From Levilactobacillus yonginensis (GTDB taxonomy: Bacteria > Bacillota > Bacilli > Lactobacillales > Lactobacillaceae), in NCBI RefSeq assembly GCF_003946265.1, contig NZ_RHNO01000003.1, forward strand, positions 1 to 64,000: DNA of 64,000 nt. The letters run 5' to 3'. Positions within the stretch are counted from its first letter, which is position 1. Each line of letters begins with the position of its first letter. Below the pieces are notes generated by a model, which had not been told where the DNA came from, ran no database searches, and saw only the letters and a list, made by a program, of their open reading frames with translations. A program made the position numbers and the translations under genes. Shown here one piece after another: positions 1 to 9,070 of the stretch.

Positions 1-37
1 ATACCGCGGTGAAGCCGCTTAATCAAATCTACAAAAA

Positions 38-853
38 TTATAGTATTTCATCCGTCAACTTGACAGGGACTAGTACACCGGTCAAATCTTTAATCTGCTC
101 TTTTTTATCCGTACTATTAACAAGAATATCATTCAATCCGACCCGGAACCCAGTCCATGCATAGAGTGACCAGTCTTCAACCGTGTAGCCGGTCCACTGT
201 TGTTCAAAGCAAGATTCAAGCGCGTGCCGTAAAGCTGGATCAGGCATCCAGACCGACGCATCAACACCCTGAATCTTAGAAACATCGGTTGGTAAGGTAG
301 GCGCAACGACGGCGTTATCCCGTAGTAAGTTAGCCCGGCTAGCAACTGGGGTCTGGACCTCTTTAACGTCTGGAGTCACTTGAACGTTCTGCTTAACGTC
401 CGTTCCCGGTTGAATTGATTCTGCGGGAGCCTGCTGCTTAGGAGCTTCTTGTTTAGGCGCAACCTTTTGCCCATTGCTTTGGTTTTCTTGAGTTTGGTCA
501 ACTGGTTCCTGCACATCTTTTTGACCAGATTGTTCACCGAGTGATTGGTTATCTTTGTCGTTGGAAACGCCATCATTTTCCTGACCAGCGGATTGTTCCT
601 GTTGCTTAGCCGGTGCTTCAGAATCTTTTTGTTGTTCACCCTGTACACTGCCATCAGAAGTAGCGGCCGGTTCACTCACTTTGGCAACCGGTGCAGTATC
701 GCCAGTAGCAGTATCCGCCTGAGCAGATACGCTAACTCCAACCATGCCAAGGCCCAAGCCCAACACAGTCATGCAACAGTAAACCCAGTGTTTGCCTGCC
801 TTGTAACTCTTGTAGTGTTCTTTAGTTTCCCCTAAAACTGTTTGATTCCGCAT
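38..853 (-). CDS. Truncated KxYKxGKxW-signal surface adhesin
   Basis: The 271-residue product opens with a KxYKxGKxW-type signal (YKSYKAGKHW, about residues 14-23) and a hydrophobic export segment ending near QADTA. A Glu/Gln/Lys-rich linker covers residues 50-170. Around residue 200 comes the GVDASVWMP motif that precedes the leucine-rich repeats in the 708-residue paralogue at 6761-8887. The frame then ends, with no leucine-rich repeats, sorting signal or membrane anchor. Paralogues in this window are about 700 residues, so this is probably a truncated or decayed adhesin whose product would be secreted but not anchored. The ATG is preceded by GAGGAGG at good spacing, so expression signals are intact. 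It could instead be the 5' part of a gene broken by a frameshift near the window edge. Confidence 0.8.
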   Translation of the reverse strand: MRNQTVLGETKEHYKSYKAGKHWVYCCMTVLGLGLGMVGVSVSAQADTATGDTAPVAKVSEPAATSDGSVQGEQQKDSEAPAKQQEQSAGQENDGVSNDKDNQSLGEQSGQKDVQEPVDQTQENQSNGQKVAPKQEAPKQQAPAESIQPGTDVKQNVQVTPDVKEVQTPVASRANLLRDNAVVAPTLPTDVSKIQGVDASVWMPDPALRHALESCFEQQWTGYTVEDWSLYAWTGFRVGLNDILVNSTDKKEQIKDLTGVLVPVKLTDEIL

Positions 854-879
854 GATTTTTTCCTCCTCGTGAAATGTGT

Positions 880-1039
880 GATTCCCTAGTAACCGCCTAT
901 ATCATCTTGAGGGTGGTTTCTTACGCAAATATGTACTTGTCTATTCAGTCATTCTACTTCATCGTTCTTTACCACGTTTTTGAAGATGTGGACAAAGAAC
1001 CTTATGGCTTCATTATAGCCCGATAAATATTTTTTTCAA
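880..1039 (-). promoter_or_regulatory. Promoter and CCCTAGTAA leader of the truncated adhesin
   Basis: On the minus strand TTGAAA (1034-1039) and TATAAT (1012-1017) are separated by 16 bp. The predicted leader is about 150 nt. Close to the Shine-Dalgarno site it carries the motif read on the plus strand as GATTCCCTAGTAA (880-892). The same motif lies at a similar place before the adhesin genes starting at 8887 and 11543. Its role is unknown. Confidence 0.6.
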
Positions 1040-1585
1040 TACGAATTATAAATATCCATAACAAAACTAATGAAAAGCCGTTTTGGGAGGCAAAAATGGC
1101 GGGGCATCAGCTGCTAAACAGTTAAGTCAGTGTCTAAAAGTCCCAGTGTTCACCTGGCTAAAAATTGGAATTATCGGTCGCTAGCCCCCAGGCGGCCTTA
1201 TTGATGAAGCCCGTTATAAGCAGCTATGTAATACCCATTAAATTATCAAAGACTATTTGTTAATTAAAAAAACTTTCGGTCTCATATTCTGCCGCGTCTA
1301 TATTGGGTAGTCATGATTAAGCTGCTTAAGTTCTGCCTCAAATTGACTGCCCAAGAGGTCAATCCGAATCGCTATTTACACCTTTTGCTCGATAAAGCCA
1401 GCCAATCATGGGTTTCAAATCGATCCAAGCAAACTGGCAGACGGATATACGCCGAGGCTAGTTTGCTTGAACTGCCGTTATCGATCAACAACATGTAAAC
1501 GCAGAAACATATTGTTTTATGTTATGTTTTGTGTGAATATTATTTATAATAATGATGTAACACATTCTAAAATACGGGGTAAAAT
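1040..1585. other. Gene-poor gap, possibly decayed coding DNA
   Basis: No intact gene is convincing. On the plus strand at about 1083-1245, one frame reads GGASAAKQLSQCL followed, after a stop, by GGLIDEARYKQL. This loosely resembles the C-terminal part of NAD(P)H-dependent FMN reductases, so it may be a relic. A 61-codon frame at 1313-1498 has no ribosome binding site and no recognisable domain. Confidence 0.25.
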
Positions 1586-3133
1586 GTGATGACCCAAGAA
1601 ATACATAATCGAACAAAACATCAATTTAAAAATATTCTCACGAACCGAAATAGTCATTACTTACTCTTTGCTGGTTTAACCTTAATCAGTCTCAATGTGG
1701 GGCTAGCAACTGGTCCTGCCCAAAAGGCGTCGGCTGAAACACTGTCTCCCACTGCAGCAATGACATCAGACTCATCAGCCAGTGAATCCTCCACGCAAAC
1801 GCTCAAGCCAGCAACTCCCCCATCCACGAACCAGGTCAAAAAGACTGGGAGCACCAGTGATGCGGATGCTTCTTCTGTCGAGAATGGCACAAGTAGTACC
1901 GGCACCCATACAGCAGACGATGAACTTACGAATGAACCGGCGCCTATCGAATATATTTCGACTAGTCGTCCTTCTATTAAGTCTAGAGTTCGTCCAGCTA
2001 ACGCAAACTTTGATGCAGCACCAGACAACAACTCAAAAAATTCCAACGATGTCCCCACAACAGCGGACAGCCAACACCAAATTGCCGTGCATTACTACAA
2101 AAGGGACACCACCGAGCAACTAGCTCCCGATGGCACAATGACCGTTACCGACGGCCAAACCTACACAGTCCCCTCAAAATCATTTGCCGGCTACACCCTC
2201 AGTTCCCAGACCAATACTACTGGTATCTACACCGGTGCAGCTGATGCAACCTTCTACTACGCCGTTCAAAAGGGAACTGTACACGTTTATTACAAGACCA
2301 ACATTGGCGGTGAGCTCCTCAAAAAAACTATCACTGGTAACGTTGGCGAGAAATTCACGATAGATGCCCTAGATTTCAACGATGGCGACCCTAAGGACTT
2401 CATGCTTAAAGGCGCCCACCAAGTAACTGGGACCTATACTTCCGCGGCTCAAACCGTCACCTTTACTTATCAAATCCCCAGTGTTCATCCTTCTACGCAA
2501 CACGGCATGACTGTTTTCACGACAAACTACGCCGACGATAGTTTGAAAAAAATCGAGATCATTGATGGCAACTTTGACATAATCTTCGGCAAAAATTCTA
2601 AAGGCCACGCCATCGTGATGATTCATTCGCTAGTCGCGCCTTTAGCAAATAATCGCGTCCAGCTTTCAAATAAGGCTATCGCTAATGTTGGCAAACGCTT
2701 CGGCTATTTCACGACCAAAACGACCAGTTATATTTTTGAGAAGTCACCAAACAGTGATGCCGTTAAGGTTATGCAGATTAACAATCTATCTGGCACTTTG
2801 CATGTCACAGCTCTCAGTCTAACGGCCAAAGGCACAAGTGCTGACACTGTGGCCAAGGCGTTAGGAATCAGTGAGCCGACCAGCTTCACTTCGTTCTGGC
2901 ATAAATACGTTGTTGGAAATACGCAAGCTACCTCTGCAACACGAGAAAAAGACGCGCGCAATCAGGGGGGACAGTCACAGTCAACATCCCCTGACACCCA
3001 CTTACCAAACCGTGCCAAGCTTCCCCAAACTTCTGAAGATCAGGCAAGCTTCTCCATCTACGGCTATTTTATGTTATTGCTTCTTAGTATCCTGGGACTA
3101 TTAAAAAAAGAAAAATCAGCACGTGAATTTTAG
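1586..3133 (+). CDS. LPXTG-anchored MucBP-type surface protein
   Basis: A 515-residue cell-wall protein. A long signal peptide (hydrophobic core about residues 26-45) is followed by a Ser/Thr-rich stretch to about residue 160. Two MucBP-like repeats follow (about 165-230 and 230-295), each with the HYY/VYY start and a GYT or GAHQVTGTY-like end. A domain I do not recognise spans about 310-430. The protein ends with an LPQTS sorting signal near residue 479, a hydrophobic segment and a short basic tail, so sortase should link it to peptidoglycan. MucBP domains are known from mucus-binding proteins, so host or surface adhesion is a reasonable inference. Translation can start at GTG 1586 or the next codon, ATG 1589, downstream of GGGG at 1576-1579. 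An imperfect hairpin follows the stop. Confidence 0.85.
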   Translation: MMTQEIHNRTKHQFKNILTNRNSHYLLFAGLTLISLNVGLATGPAQKASAETLSPTAAMTSDSSASESSTQTLKPATPPSTNQVKKTGSTSDADASSVENGTSSTGTHTADDELTNEPAPIEYISTSRPSIKSRVRPANANFDAAPDNNSKNSNDVPTTADSQHQIAVHYYKRDTTEQLAPDGTMTVTDGQTYTVPSKSFAGYTLSSQTNTTGIYTGAADATFYYAVQKGTVHVYYKTNIGGELLKKTITGNVGEKFTIDALDFNDGDPKDFMLKGAHQVTGTYTSAAQTVTFTYQIPSVHPSTQHGMTVFTTNYADDSLKKIEIIDGNFDIIFGKNSKGHAIVMIHSLVAPLANNRVQLSNKAIANVGKRFGYFTTKTTSYIFEKSPNSDAVKVMQINNLSGTLHVTALSLTAKGTSADTVAKALGISEPTSFTSFWHKYVVGNTQATSATREKDARNQGGQSQSTSPDTHLPNRAKLPQTSEDQASFSIYGYFMLLLLSILGLLKKEKSAREF

Positions 3134-3154
3134 GCTCTACGCGCTATATGAAAA

Positions 3155-3182
3155 AATGGTCACGGAAAAAATCCGTCACCAC
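3155..3182 (+). terminator. Imperfect hairpin after the MucBP gene
   Basis: GGTCACGGA and TCCGTCACC pair around an A-rich loop with one C-C mismatch. There is no strong T-run, so termination is only possible. Confidence 0.35.
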
Positions 3183-3193
3183 TTATAGACAAT

Positions 3194-3239
3194 TTACAGT
3201 TTAACTCAGCGCACCAAGTAGCTAGTCATCCAGGGACCC
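3194..3239 (-). pseudogene. Relic of a methyltransferase 3' end
   Basis: Read on the minus strand this encodes GPWMTSYLVR then a stop, matching the last residues of the methyltransferase at 5538-6260 almost base for base (compare 5529-5574). It lies directly before a relic of a DUF5776 gene tail, so the pair looks like the scar of a tandem duplication followed by deletion. Confidence 0.75.
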
Positions 3240-3244
3240 AAACA

Positions 3245-3439
3245 CATTCAAATCAAGACCGTTACAATCCGGCTGACCTGACTAAAAGGACCCAACAGAT
3301 TACCAAGGGAATTTGCCTTAAAGTTACCGGTTGGGCCTACGCCAATGCCACCAATTTTCACAAGGGTGACGCTCTACAATACAAGATTACTGGGAGCTAT
3401 ATCACTGGTAATTCACGGTTTGTCAACGCCAACGACTAA
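3245..3439 (+). pseudogene. Relic of a DUF5776 surface-protein C-terminus
   Basis: An uninterrupted 64-codon frame plus stop matches the last part of the 607-residue DUF5776 protein at 3588-5411: VTGWAYANATNFHKGD here against VKGWAYSNVNNFRKGD there, then YITGNSRFV against YITGNKQFV. It has no start codon or ribosome binding site. The stop lies in a perfect 20-bp palindrome at 3431-3450. Confidence 0.75.
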
Positions 3440-3587
3440 TATTAGTCGTTATTAAGATTCTTCACCATAATATTTAGGGACGGGATGATAATAATTCCGG
3501 ACTTTGGATTATTAAACTATTTAACTTTTAATCCATTAAATGTGCTAAAATCGACCTATATAAAGTTGAAAATTATGAGGTGAATTC

Positions 3588-5411
3588 ATGTCAAAAATAG
3601 CACGTCGACTCGTCTTAGCCGGCCTCACATTAACATTAGTTGGTGGTGTCTTCACACCAACTTTGGCTCAAGCAGCAACGATTGCGCCCGATACTTCAAC
3701 AACAACCGTTTCAGCGGATTCTGTTCATTATCAATTCAATGCAATTCAATCACCCTATAACATCATAACTGATGAATCCGGTAAAACAACTAATGTTCCT
3801 TGGTATTCACCAAGCACGCATATGCCCAATATTAAACAAAGTTTTTTATCTGCGGACATTTTAAATACGGATAATAATTTTAAGACAACCTTTGATGCTT
3901 ATAACTCCGCCGACGGCAATATTGGTAAGGTGTCAGACCGGATGATTAACCTAGCCACTAATGGGATTGATGGCAATCCCAATCAATCCTTGGCAACTGC
4001 TTTGGTCGCAACCAGCCCGCTTAAGGTTAGTGTCGCTGATTTTATAAAGTATGAATCCGAACTCGATTTCACCTTCGCCTGGCTCTTTAAATCCGCTGCT
4101 CAAACCGAGCTCAAACTCCGGACCCAGGCAGACATACAAGCAGACTACCAAAAAAACGTTGTGCCAAAACTACAAGACATTGATACTATCAATCCAAACG
4201 CAAATTCGGAGGTTAAATTTGATTACTACGCGTATCAATTTCCCGAGCAGGCCTCGGGTGTTCTAGATAATGTAAACAACACTATCCATTTAACTGAATC
4301 GACGGAGGAAATCGCCAAACTGAACCTACAGGCCTCATCCAATCAAGAAAAAGCTCTCCTCACACAACCCCTTAAAAACTTCATCATTTCTCAGGATGGG
4401 AGTGACCTTAACAATTCAGCCCTCCTTGCCGATGGCCAATTGAGTACCACTGCCTACCCATCTTGTTTCGTCTTCGGTGACTCCAAGCCGACAACACCTA
4501 TCGTCTCAAGTGCTACCAGCAAGCCCGTCACCGTCCACTACATTGATGAACAAGGCCATACCTTGAAACCAGACAAGGTACTGACTGGGTCATTGGGCGA
4601 CACCTACAAGACAGAGTCACTCAATATCGACGGCTACACGCTTATCAAGACGACTGGCCAAGAATCAGGGACCTACATGAGTTCTGACCAATCTGTCACC
4701 TATACCTACCACAAGAATATAGTCAATGCCGTCGCTAAGGGCAGCGCCATTTACGCTACCAAGAAGATCCACCTCTACTCATCCCCAACATTCACCAAGC
4801 AGGCAGTCAAAACAACCTATGCGAAGAAGTCGCGGCTGAATCGCCCAATGTTCAAGGTCATTGGGACTGCAACTTCCAAGAATGGTGTCAAGCGTTATCA
4901 GGTTCAAGACCTCAATGGCAAAGGAACTGTCGGCTACGTTACCGCTAAGGCTGGTTATACTGCCCCCCTCTACTACGCCAAACAGCAAGGCAAGATTACT
5001 GTAATCAATCCTAATGGCCTGAATGCTTACTCGAATAAGTCTCTGACTGGCAAGGCCACCCACTACAAGCAGGGCCAAGTCCTTAAAGTTAAGCAGATTG
5101 TCAGCCATAACCTCACTACCCGCTTCGTGCTTAGTAATGGCACCTATGTTTCCGCTAACAAGAAGCTGGTTATTGCTGGTAAATACACGACGCCTAAACG
5201 TGTTCAAGCCAAGACGGCCGTCAACCGTTATGGCACAGCCAACCTGACGAACCGCAATCGACATTATCCTAAGAAGGCTCATGCGACATTCACCGTTAAA
5301 GGCTGGGCCTACTCCAACGTCAACAACTTCCGCAAAGGTGACACCCTGCGTTACAAAATCGCTGGTGGCTACATCACCGGGAACAAGCAGTTCGTACGTA
5401 TCATCCACTAA
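3588..5411 (+). CDS. Secreted MucBP / DUF5776 cell-surface protein
   Basis: A 607-residue exported protein with a clear Sec signal peptide (cleavage probably after AQA near residue 29). Residues 40-300 form a domain I do not recognise. One MucBP-like repeat lies at about 308-375 (VTVHYIDEQGHTL to VTYTYH). The last 220 residues are basic, Tyr/Lys-rich SH3-like repeats of the DUF5776 kind, seen in lactobacillus surface proteins lacking LPXTG. No sorting signal is present, so non-covalent wall attachment through this region is inferred. The start has GAGGTG 7 nt upstream, and a possible extended -10 (TGCTAAAAT) lies at 3543-3551. A C-terminal relic of a sibling gene sits upstream, and a strong bidirectional terminator follows. 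Confidence 0.85.
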   Translation: MSKIARRLVLAGLTLTLVGGVFTPTLAQAATIAPDTSTTTVSADSVHYQFNAIQSPYNIITDESGKTTNVPWYSPSTHMPNIKQSFLSADILNTDNNFKTTFDAYNSADGNIGKVSDRMINLATNGIDGNPNQSLATALVATSPLKVSVADFIKYESELDFTFAWLFKSAAQTELKLRTQADIQADYQKNVVPKLQDIDTINPNANSEVKFDYYAYQFPEQASGVLDNVNNTIHLTESTEEIAKLNLQASSNQEKALLTQPLKNFIISQDGSDLNNSALLADGQLSTTAYPSCFVFGDSKPTTPIVSSATSKPVTVHYIDEQGHTLKPDKVLTGSLGDTYKTESLNIDGYTLIKTTGQESGTYMSSDQSVTYTYHKNIVNAVAKGSAIYATKKIHLYSSPTFTKQAVKTTYAKKSRLNRPMFKVIGTATSKNGVKRYQVQDLNGKGTVGYVTAKAGYTAPLYYAKQQGKITVINPNGLNAYSNKSLTGKATHYKQGQVLKVKQIVSHNLTTRFVLSNGTYVSANKKLVIAGKYTTPKRVQAKTAVNRYGTANLTNRNRHYPKKAHATFTVKGWAYSNVNNFRKGDTLRYKIAGGYITGNKQFVRIIH

Positions 5412-5468
5412 AAATCAAAAAATAGGGAGTGAGCTAAGAAATCAGCTCACTCCCTATTTTTTGATTTT
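5411..5468. terminator. Strong bidirectional terminator, perfect 25-bp stem
   Basis: Two arms of 25 bp (5411-5435 and 5444-5468) are perfectly complementary around an 8-nt loop, with A/T tracts at both outer ends. It sits between the DUF5776 gene on the plus strand and the methyltransferase on the minus strand and can serve both. Confidence 0.85.
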
Positions 5469-5537
5469 TTTCTTGGTTGACCCCTTCTACCCAAACACCA
5501 CAGCGTCAGGGAAAATAAATGCGCAGTGATAACTGGT

Positions 5538-6260
5538 TTACGGTTTAACCCCGCGCACCAAGTAGCTAGTCATCCACGGACCCGACCACCACCCGTTCAT
5601 GCCCAGCGAACGGGCTTCCCGAATATCCAGATGAGCCGCACTGAGAATTTGACGATACTCAGCGGCGTGATGGCCGGTGTCGATGATTGCCAGCTGGCCG
5701 CCCGGTTTCAACACTCGGACCGCCTCCTGTAGTGTCCGCTGTCGTTGCTGGGCATCATGAATATTGTGTAACGCAAAACTGGTGGTGATGACGTCAAATT
5801 GGGCGTCCGGAAAGGGCAAAGCCACCATGTCGCCAGTCACCAATTTGACCCGATCAGTGAGTCCTAATACCGTCATGTTTCGCTGGGTGACCGTCGCGGC
5901 ATTGTGTGATTGGTCACGTGAATGCCACAAGTCCAGCCCCACTGCTTGTCCCGACTGTTCTAATTGCCCAGCTAACTGGGATAACAACGCACCCCGACCA
6001 CAGCCGAGGTCCAGAACCTGATCGGTCGCCTTCACGCCAAGTCGCGGAATCAACTGATCAAACAACCGATATTTCCCGCGAACTGTGGTATGTAAGAAGA
6101 GAACCCCTTCGATGAACACGATGCCCGCCGCAATAACCTCTAGGACGATAGGTGCTGATGGTCGCAACACATAGCCCTGCACAAACAAAAGGATTGCCGC
6201 CAAAATATACAGTACGGGAACGAGTGGCGCATCGATCCCAAATTTTTTCCAATTAGACAA
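5538..6260 (-). CDS. Membrane-anchored class I SAM-dependent methyltransferase
   Basis: A 240-residue protein with two predicted N-terminal membrane segments (about residues 13-33 and 37-57), then a Rossmann-type methyltransferase domain. Motif I is VLDLGCGRGALL (about 83-94), which binds S-adenosylmethionine. The acidic end of strand 2 is GLDLW, and motif IV resembles FDVITTSFALHN. The KPGGQLAIID segment is typical of the Methyltransf_11 group. The substrate cannot be told. A membrane location suggests a lipid, quinone or envelope compound. The start is TTG, chosen because GGAGG lies 8 nt upstream. The extreme 3' end is duplicated as a relic at 3194-3239. Confidence 0.8.
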   Translation of the reverse strand: MSNWKKFGIDAPLVPVLYILAAILLFVQGYVLRPSAPIVLEVIAAGIVFIEGVLFLHTTVRGKYRLFDQLIPRLGVKATDQVLDLGCGRGALLSQLAGQLEQSGQAVGLDLWHSRDQSHNAATVTQRNMTVLGLTDRVKLVTGDMVALPFPDAQFDVITTSFALHNIHDAQQRQRTLQEAVRVLKPGGQLAIIDTGHHAAEYRQILSAAHLDIREARSLGMNGWWSGPWMTSYLVRGVKP

Positions 6261-6576
6261 ATCTTTAACCTCCCCAAAATTTTCACAAACACCCCAATTT
6301 TTTCAGTATAGCGTACGGCCTAAAAAATTGTAAATACCATTTACCAAGCTTGTACATTAACGTTACAATTTCCCATGTTCTAAGTACTCGTAGCCGGTTA
6401 ATTATTTAGTCACCCGTGTTCAACCAAAAAGGTCCTGAGATTTTTCTCAGGACCTTCAAATTCTATTCTGCTTTTAACGGTCAATTAATTTTAATTAGTC
6501 GTTTCGACAATCACATTTTATAAATAACCACGCCGGACATAGATTAGGCATAGCCGTTACAACGAGATCAATCACA
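6261..6576. other. Intergenic gap with a short hairpin
   Basis: The methyltransferase ribosome binding site is at 6269-6273. A perfect hairpin (AAGGTCCTGAGA / TCTCAGGACCTT, 6429-6456) could terminate transcripts from either side. Nothing else is recognisable. Confidence 0.4.
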
Positions 6577-6757
6577 GAGGTAGTCAGCGATGGTCGCCGC
6601 TGTGTCGACGATGTTGGTCGGCGTCTTATCAGCCGGCCTACATCGTGGGACGAACTTGAAGATTCGTGGTGTTGAGCGAAGCTTCAAGTCGAGGGAAAAG
6701 ACCGCTCTGTGGCTTTTCCCGGTCCCCATAGTAGCGTCCATTGTTGACTGCCGGAGC
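6577..6757 (-). repeat. Structured repeat family A, copy A1
   Basis: This is the first of 15 copies in the window. In sense orientation a copy reads: a long closing helix P1; CTGTGGGGACCG; arm a; CGACTTGAAACC with arm b; TTTCCAAGCTCG with arm c; ACCGTCGACACAG; the second strand of P1. It folds as a four-way, cloverleaf-like junction. In A1, P1 pairs 6582-6597 with 6734-6749 (15 of 16 positions, two wobbles). The copy begins a few bases after the stop codon of the 708-residue adhesin and has the same orientation as that gene. Confidence 0.85.
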
Positions 6758-6760
6758 TAA

Positions 6761-8887
6761 TTAGTCGTTCTTCCGAGCCTTAACACCTAAGCCCAAGGTA
6801 GCCAACAACATCGCGATGCCAGCAACGATAACACTGGCCGTACTTTGTTCGTTCGTTTGTGGCAAGGTCGTCTTAGCTGCTGACTGGTTAGCCGTTTGAT
6901 CACTGGCAGTAGCACTGGTTTTAGCAACCGTGGCTACCTGACCACTGGCCTTAACGGCTGAAGAACCCGTCTTAGCAACCGTTACCTGAGCCGCCTGTCC
7001 ATTGGACTGAACGGTTGCATTTTGATGAGAACTGGCCTTTTTCACAACTGCCTTAACAACTGGTTGGTCAGCTTCATCGATAGTTGCGGCATCCCCACCG
7101 GTCGTGACAACTGGTGCGTCAGTGTCAGTGGTTGCATCAACTGCTGGCGCAACTACGGCTGGTTGATCAACGCCAGGCGTTGGGTCAGTCGTAGTCGTGG
7201 TCCCAGTACCGGGATCAACAACCGGCGTTTGGTCGTTCTTAATTTCAAAACTAACGTAGGCAATGTAGCCGCCGTATTGGCTGGTGTAACTGTTGTTCTG
7301 GATGGCCATGTAGTAGGTCCCATCTGGTGCATCTGCGTTGGCCACCAGGTTAAAGCCCAGCTTGTTGGTTGGGTCCGCTTCGACCGTGAACCAGCTCGTG
7401 GCATTCTCTTGCTTGCCTTCCCAGGCGAGTAAGTCCGTCATCGCAACCGTGTCATCGGGTGCGCCATAGGTAATCCGAACACCCTTGGAATACTGGGTGA
7501 GGATGATGGGGTCGCTACTGAGTTGACCCGTCTTGCCGTCTTGAACACCGCTGACCACGTTCGTGATAGGGTCAAAAGTCCGGTCCTTGGCCGTCAACGT
7601 GTAACTCTTGCCGTTCAAGAATTGATAGTAACTGTAGTTGTTGATTTGAGTCGAGCCGTTGTAACGGTCCAACATCCCGGATGAAAATTCATTGTAGACA
7701 CCGTAGAACATACCGGTAAAGTTGCTGAGGTCTGGCAAATCACCAGATAGCCGGTTGTTGTTGATGTACAGGTATTGGATATCTGGCCAGTTGCTGAGAC
7801 TTGGCACGCTACCAGTCAATTGGTTGTTCGCCAGGTTCAGGTTGTTCAAGCTAGCTAAGCCCGCAATTCCAGATAGGTCACCCGACAAGTTGTTGTTCGC
7901 CATGTTTAAGTAAGAGAGTGCGGTGTAGCGGGACAAGTCTGGAATCGTGCCGGTCAGGCCAAAGTGACTCACGTCCATACTGCTCAGCTTCGTGTTCGAA
8001 GCGAGATAGGTATTGAAGAAACTAGCCACGTCCTTGGTCGTTGCCGTTCCTTTTAGACCACCCAAGTCCAGTTGCTTCAGGTTAGGGGCAAAGGAGAAGT
8101 CGATCATTTGGTCTGCTGGAATGTCATAACCGTAATCGAAGTATTGTAAATTCGTAAAGTACTGGAGGCCTTCAAATTCAGATGGCATTGGAATCGTGCC
8201 ACTGTAGTTGCTGGTGGTCAGAGTCGTTGCATTTTCAATGAACTGATACAAGTTAGCGTCGGTAATCTTAGCCCACGGCGCAGACTTTTGAACAACGTTT
8301 TCCACCCAGGTCCGCATTGCTTGACTTGGCATCCACACGGAAGCGTCGACCCCGTCAATGCTAGGCTTAGCAACTTTGGCTAAGTTAGACCGGTCAACCG
8401 CTAATTTAGGTGCAGATGCACTCACTTGCTTTGGCGCTTGCTGGCCATCATTTTGGACAGGTTCCTCAGTTTGTTTTGGTTCATCCTTAGTAACTGATTC
8501 CTGATCTTCTTTTTGAGCTGCGTTTTGAATTTGTTCTGGCTGTTTTTCAGGAGCAGCCGGTGCTTCTTCTTTAGTGGTCTGTTCTTTGTCTTGCGTGGCT
8601 GGTTCTTGTGGGTCTTGTTGCTGGTCCTTAACGCCACTTACATCATCAGACGTCTGTTCCTTGGTTTGACCATCAACCACACCAGCCGGCTTAGCAACGG
8701 AACCCGCATCCTGCTTCACAACGCTGCTCTGCGCAACATCGGGGTCAGTCGTGTCCGCCTGGGCCACACTAACACTGGCCAGACCCACCCCTAAAGCTAA
8801 AACGGTGATGCAAGCGAAAACCCAGCGTTTGCCTGCCTTGTAACTCTTGTAATGTTCTTTGGATACTCCCTCAACTTTTTGTAACAT
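6761..8887 (-). CDS. LRR adhesin with KxYKxGKxW signal and LPXTG anchor
   Basis: A 708-residue wall-anchored protein. Order of parts: KxYKxGKxW-type signal (YKSYKAGKRW, about 15-24); export segment ending at AQADT; Gln/Glu/Lys-rich linker to about residue 165; GVDASVWMP motif; leucine-rich repeats at about 240-385; a beta-rich region of unknown type (about 400-545); Thr/Asp/Pro-rich stalk; LPQTN signal near residue 675, hydrophobic segment and KARKND tail. The repeats have the form LxxLNMANNxLSGxL, reminiscent of plant-type LRRs rather than internalin repeats. Such domains usually bind proteins or glycans, so adhesion is inferred. The ATG has GAGGAGG upstream. Family A copy A1 lies at the 3' end. 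No terminator hairpin other than A1 is evident just downstream. Confidence 0.9.
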   Translation of the reverse strand: MLQKVEGVSKEHYKSYKAGKRWVFACITVLALGVGLASVSVAQADTTDPDVAQSSVVKQDAGSVAKPAGVVDGQTKEQTSDDVSGVKDQQQDPQEPATQDKEQTTKEEAPAAPEKQPEQIQNAAQKEDQESVTKDEPKQTEEPVQNDGQQAPKQVSASAPKLAVDRSNLAKVAKPSIDGVDASVWMPSQAMRTWVENVVQKSAPWAKITDANLYQFIENATTLTTSNYSGTIPMPSEFEGLQYFTNLQYFDYGYDIPADQMIDFSFAPNLKQLDLGGLKGTATTKDVASFFNTYLASNTKLSSMDVSHFGLTGTIPDLSRYTALSYLNMANNNLSGDLSGIAGLASLNNLNLANNQLTGSVPSLSNWPDIQYLYINNNRLSGDLPDLSNFTGMFYGVYNEFSSGMLDRYNGSTQINNYSYYQFLNGKSYTLTAKDRTFDPITNVVSGVQDGKTGQLSSDPIILTQYSKGVRITYGAPDDTVAMTDLLAWEGKQENATSWFTVEADPTNKLGFNLVANADAPDGTYYMAIQNNSYTSQYGGYIAYVSFEIKNDQTPVVDPGTGTTTTTDPTPGVDQPAVVAPAVDATTDTDAPVVTTGGDAATIDEADQPVVKAVVKKASSHQNATVQSNGQAAQVTVAKTGSSAVKASGQVATVAKTSATASDQTANQSAAKTTLPQTNEQSTASVIVAGIAMLLATLGLGVKARKND

Positions 8888-8917
8888 AATCGTTCCTCCT
8901 CAGTGTGAAGTCCTGCA

Positions 8918-9070
8918 TCACGCCCTAGTAAGTGCATACATTAAACCGGTCATAGCCACCTCATGCTTTCAAAGATTAACGATTGTGGGCGTCCCTAGTT
9001 TGCCACACATTTGATGAAGTGGATAAATTTCTTTATGACCCCATTGTAACGCGTTTTAGATAAATATCAA
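8918..9070 (-). promoter_or_regulatory. Promoter and CCCTAGTAA leader of the LRR adhesin
   Basis: On the minus strand TTGATA (9065-9070) and TACAAT (9043-9048) are separated by 16 bp. The surrounding A/T-rich bases resemble the promoter region of the gene at 38-853. TCACGCCCTAGTAA lies at 8918-8931, about 30 nt before the start codon, within a predicted leader of about 150 nt. Confidence 0.6.

Noticed and set aside
1313-1498. A 61-codon ORF in the first gap
   Set aside because: No ribosome binding site, no hydrophobic or conserved pattern, and it lies in apparently decayed DNA.
4779-5408. A 209-codon minus-strand ORF
   Set aside because: It is antisense to the DUF5776 repeats of the 607-residue protein and has no ribosome binding site.
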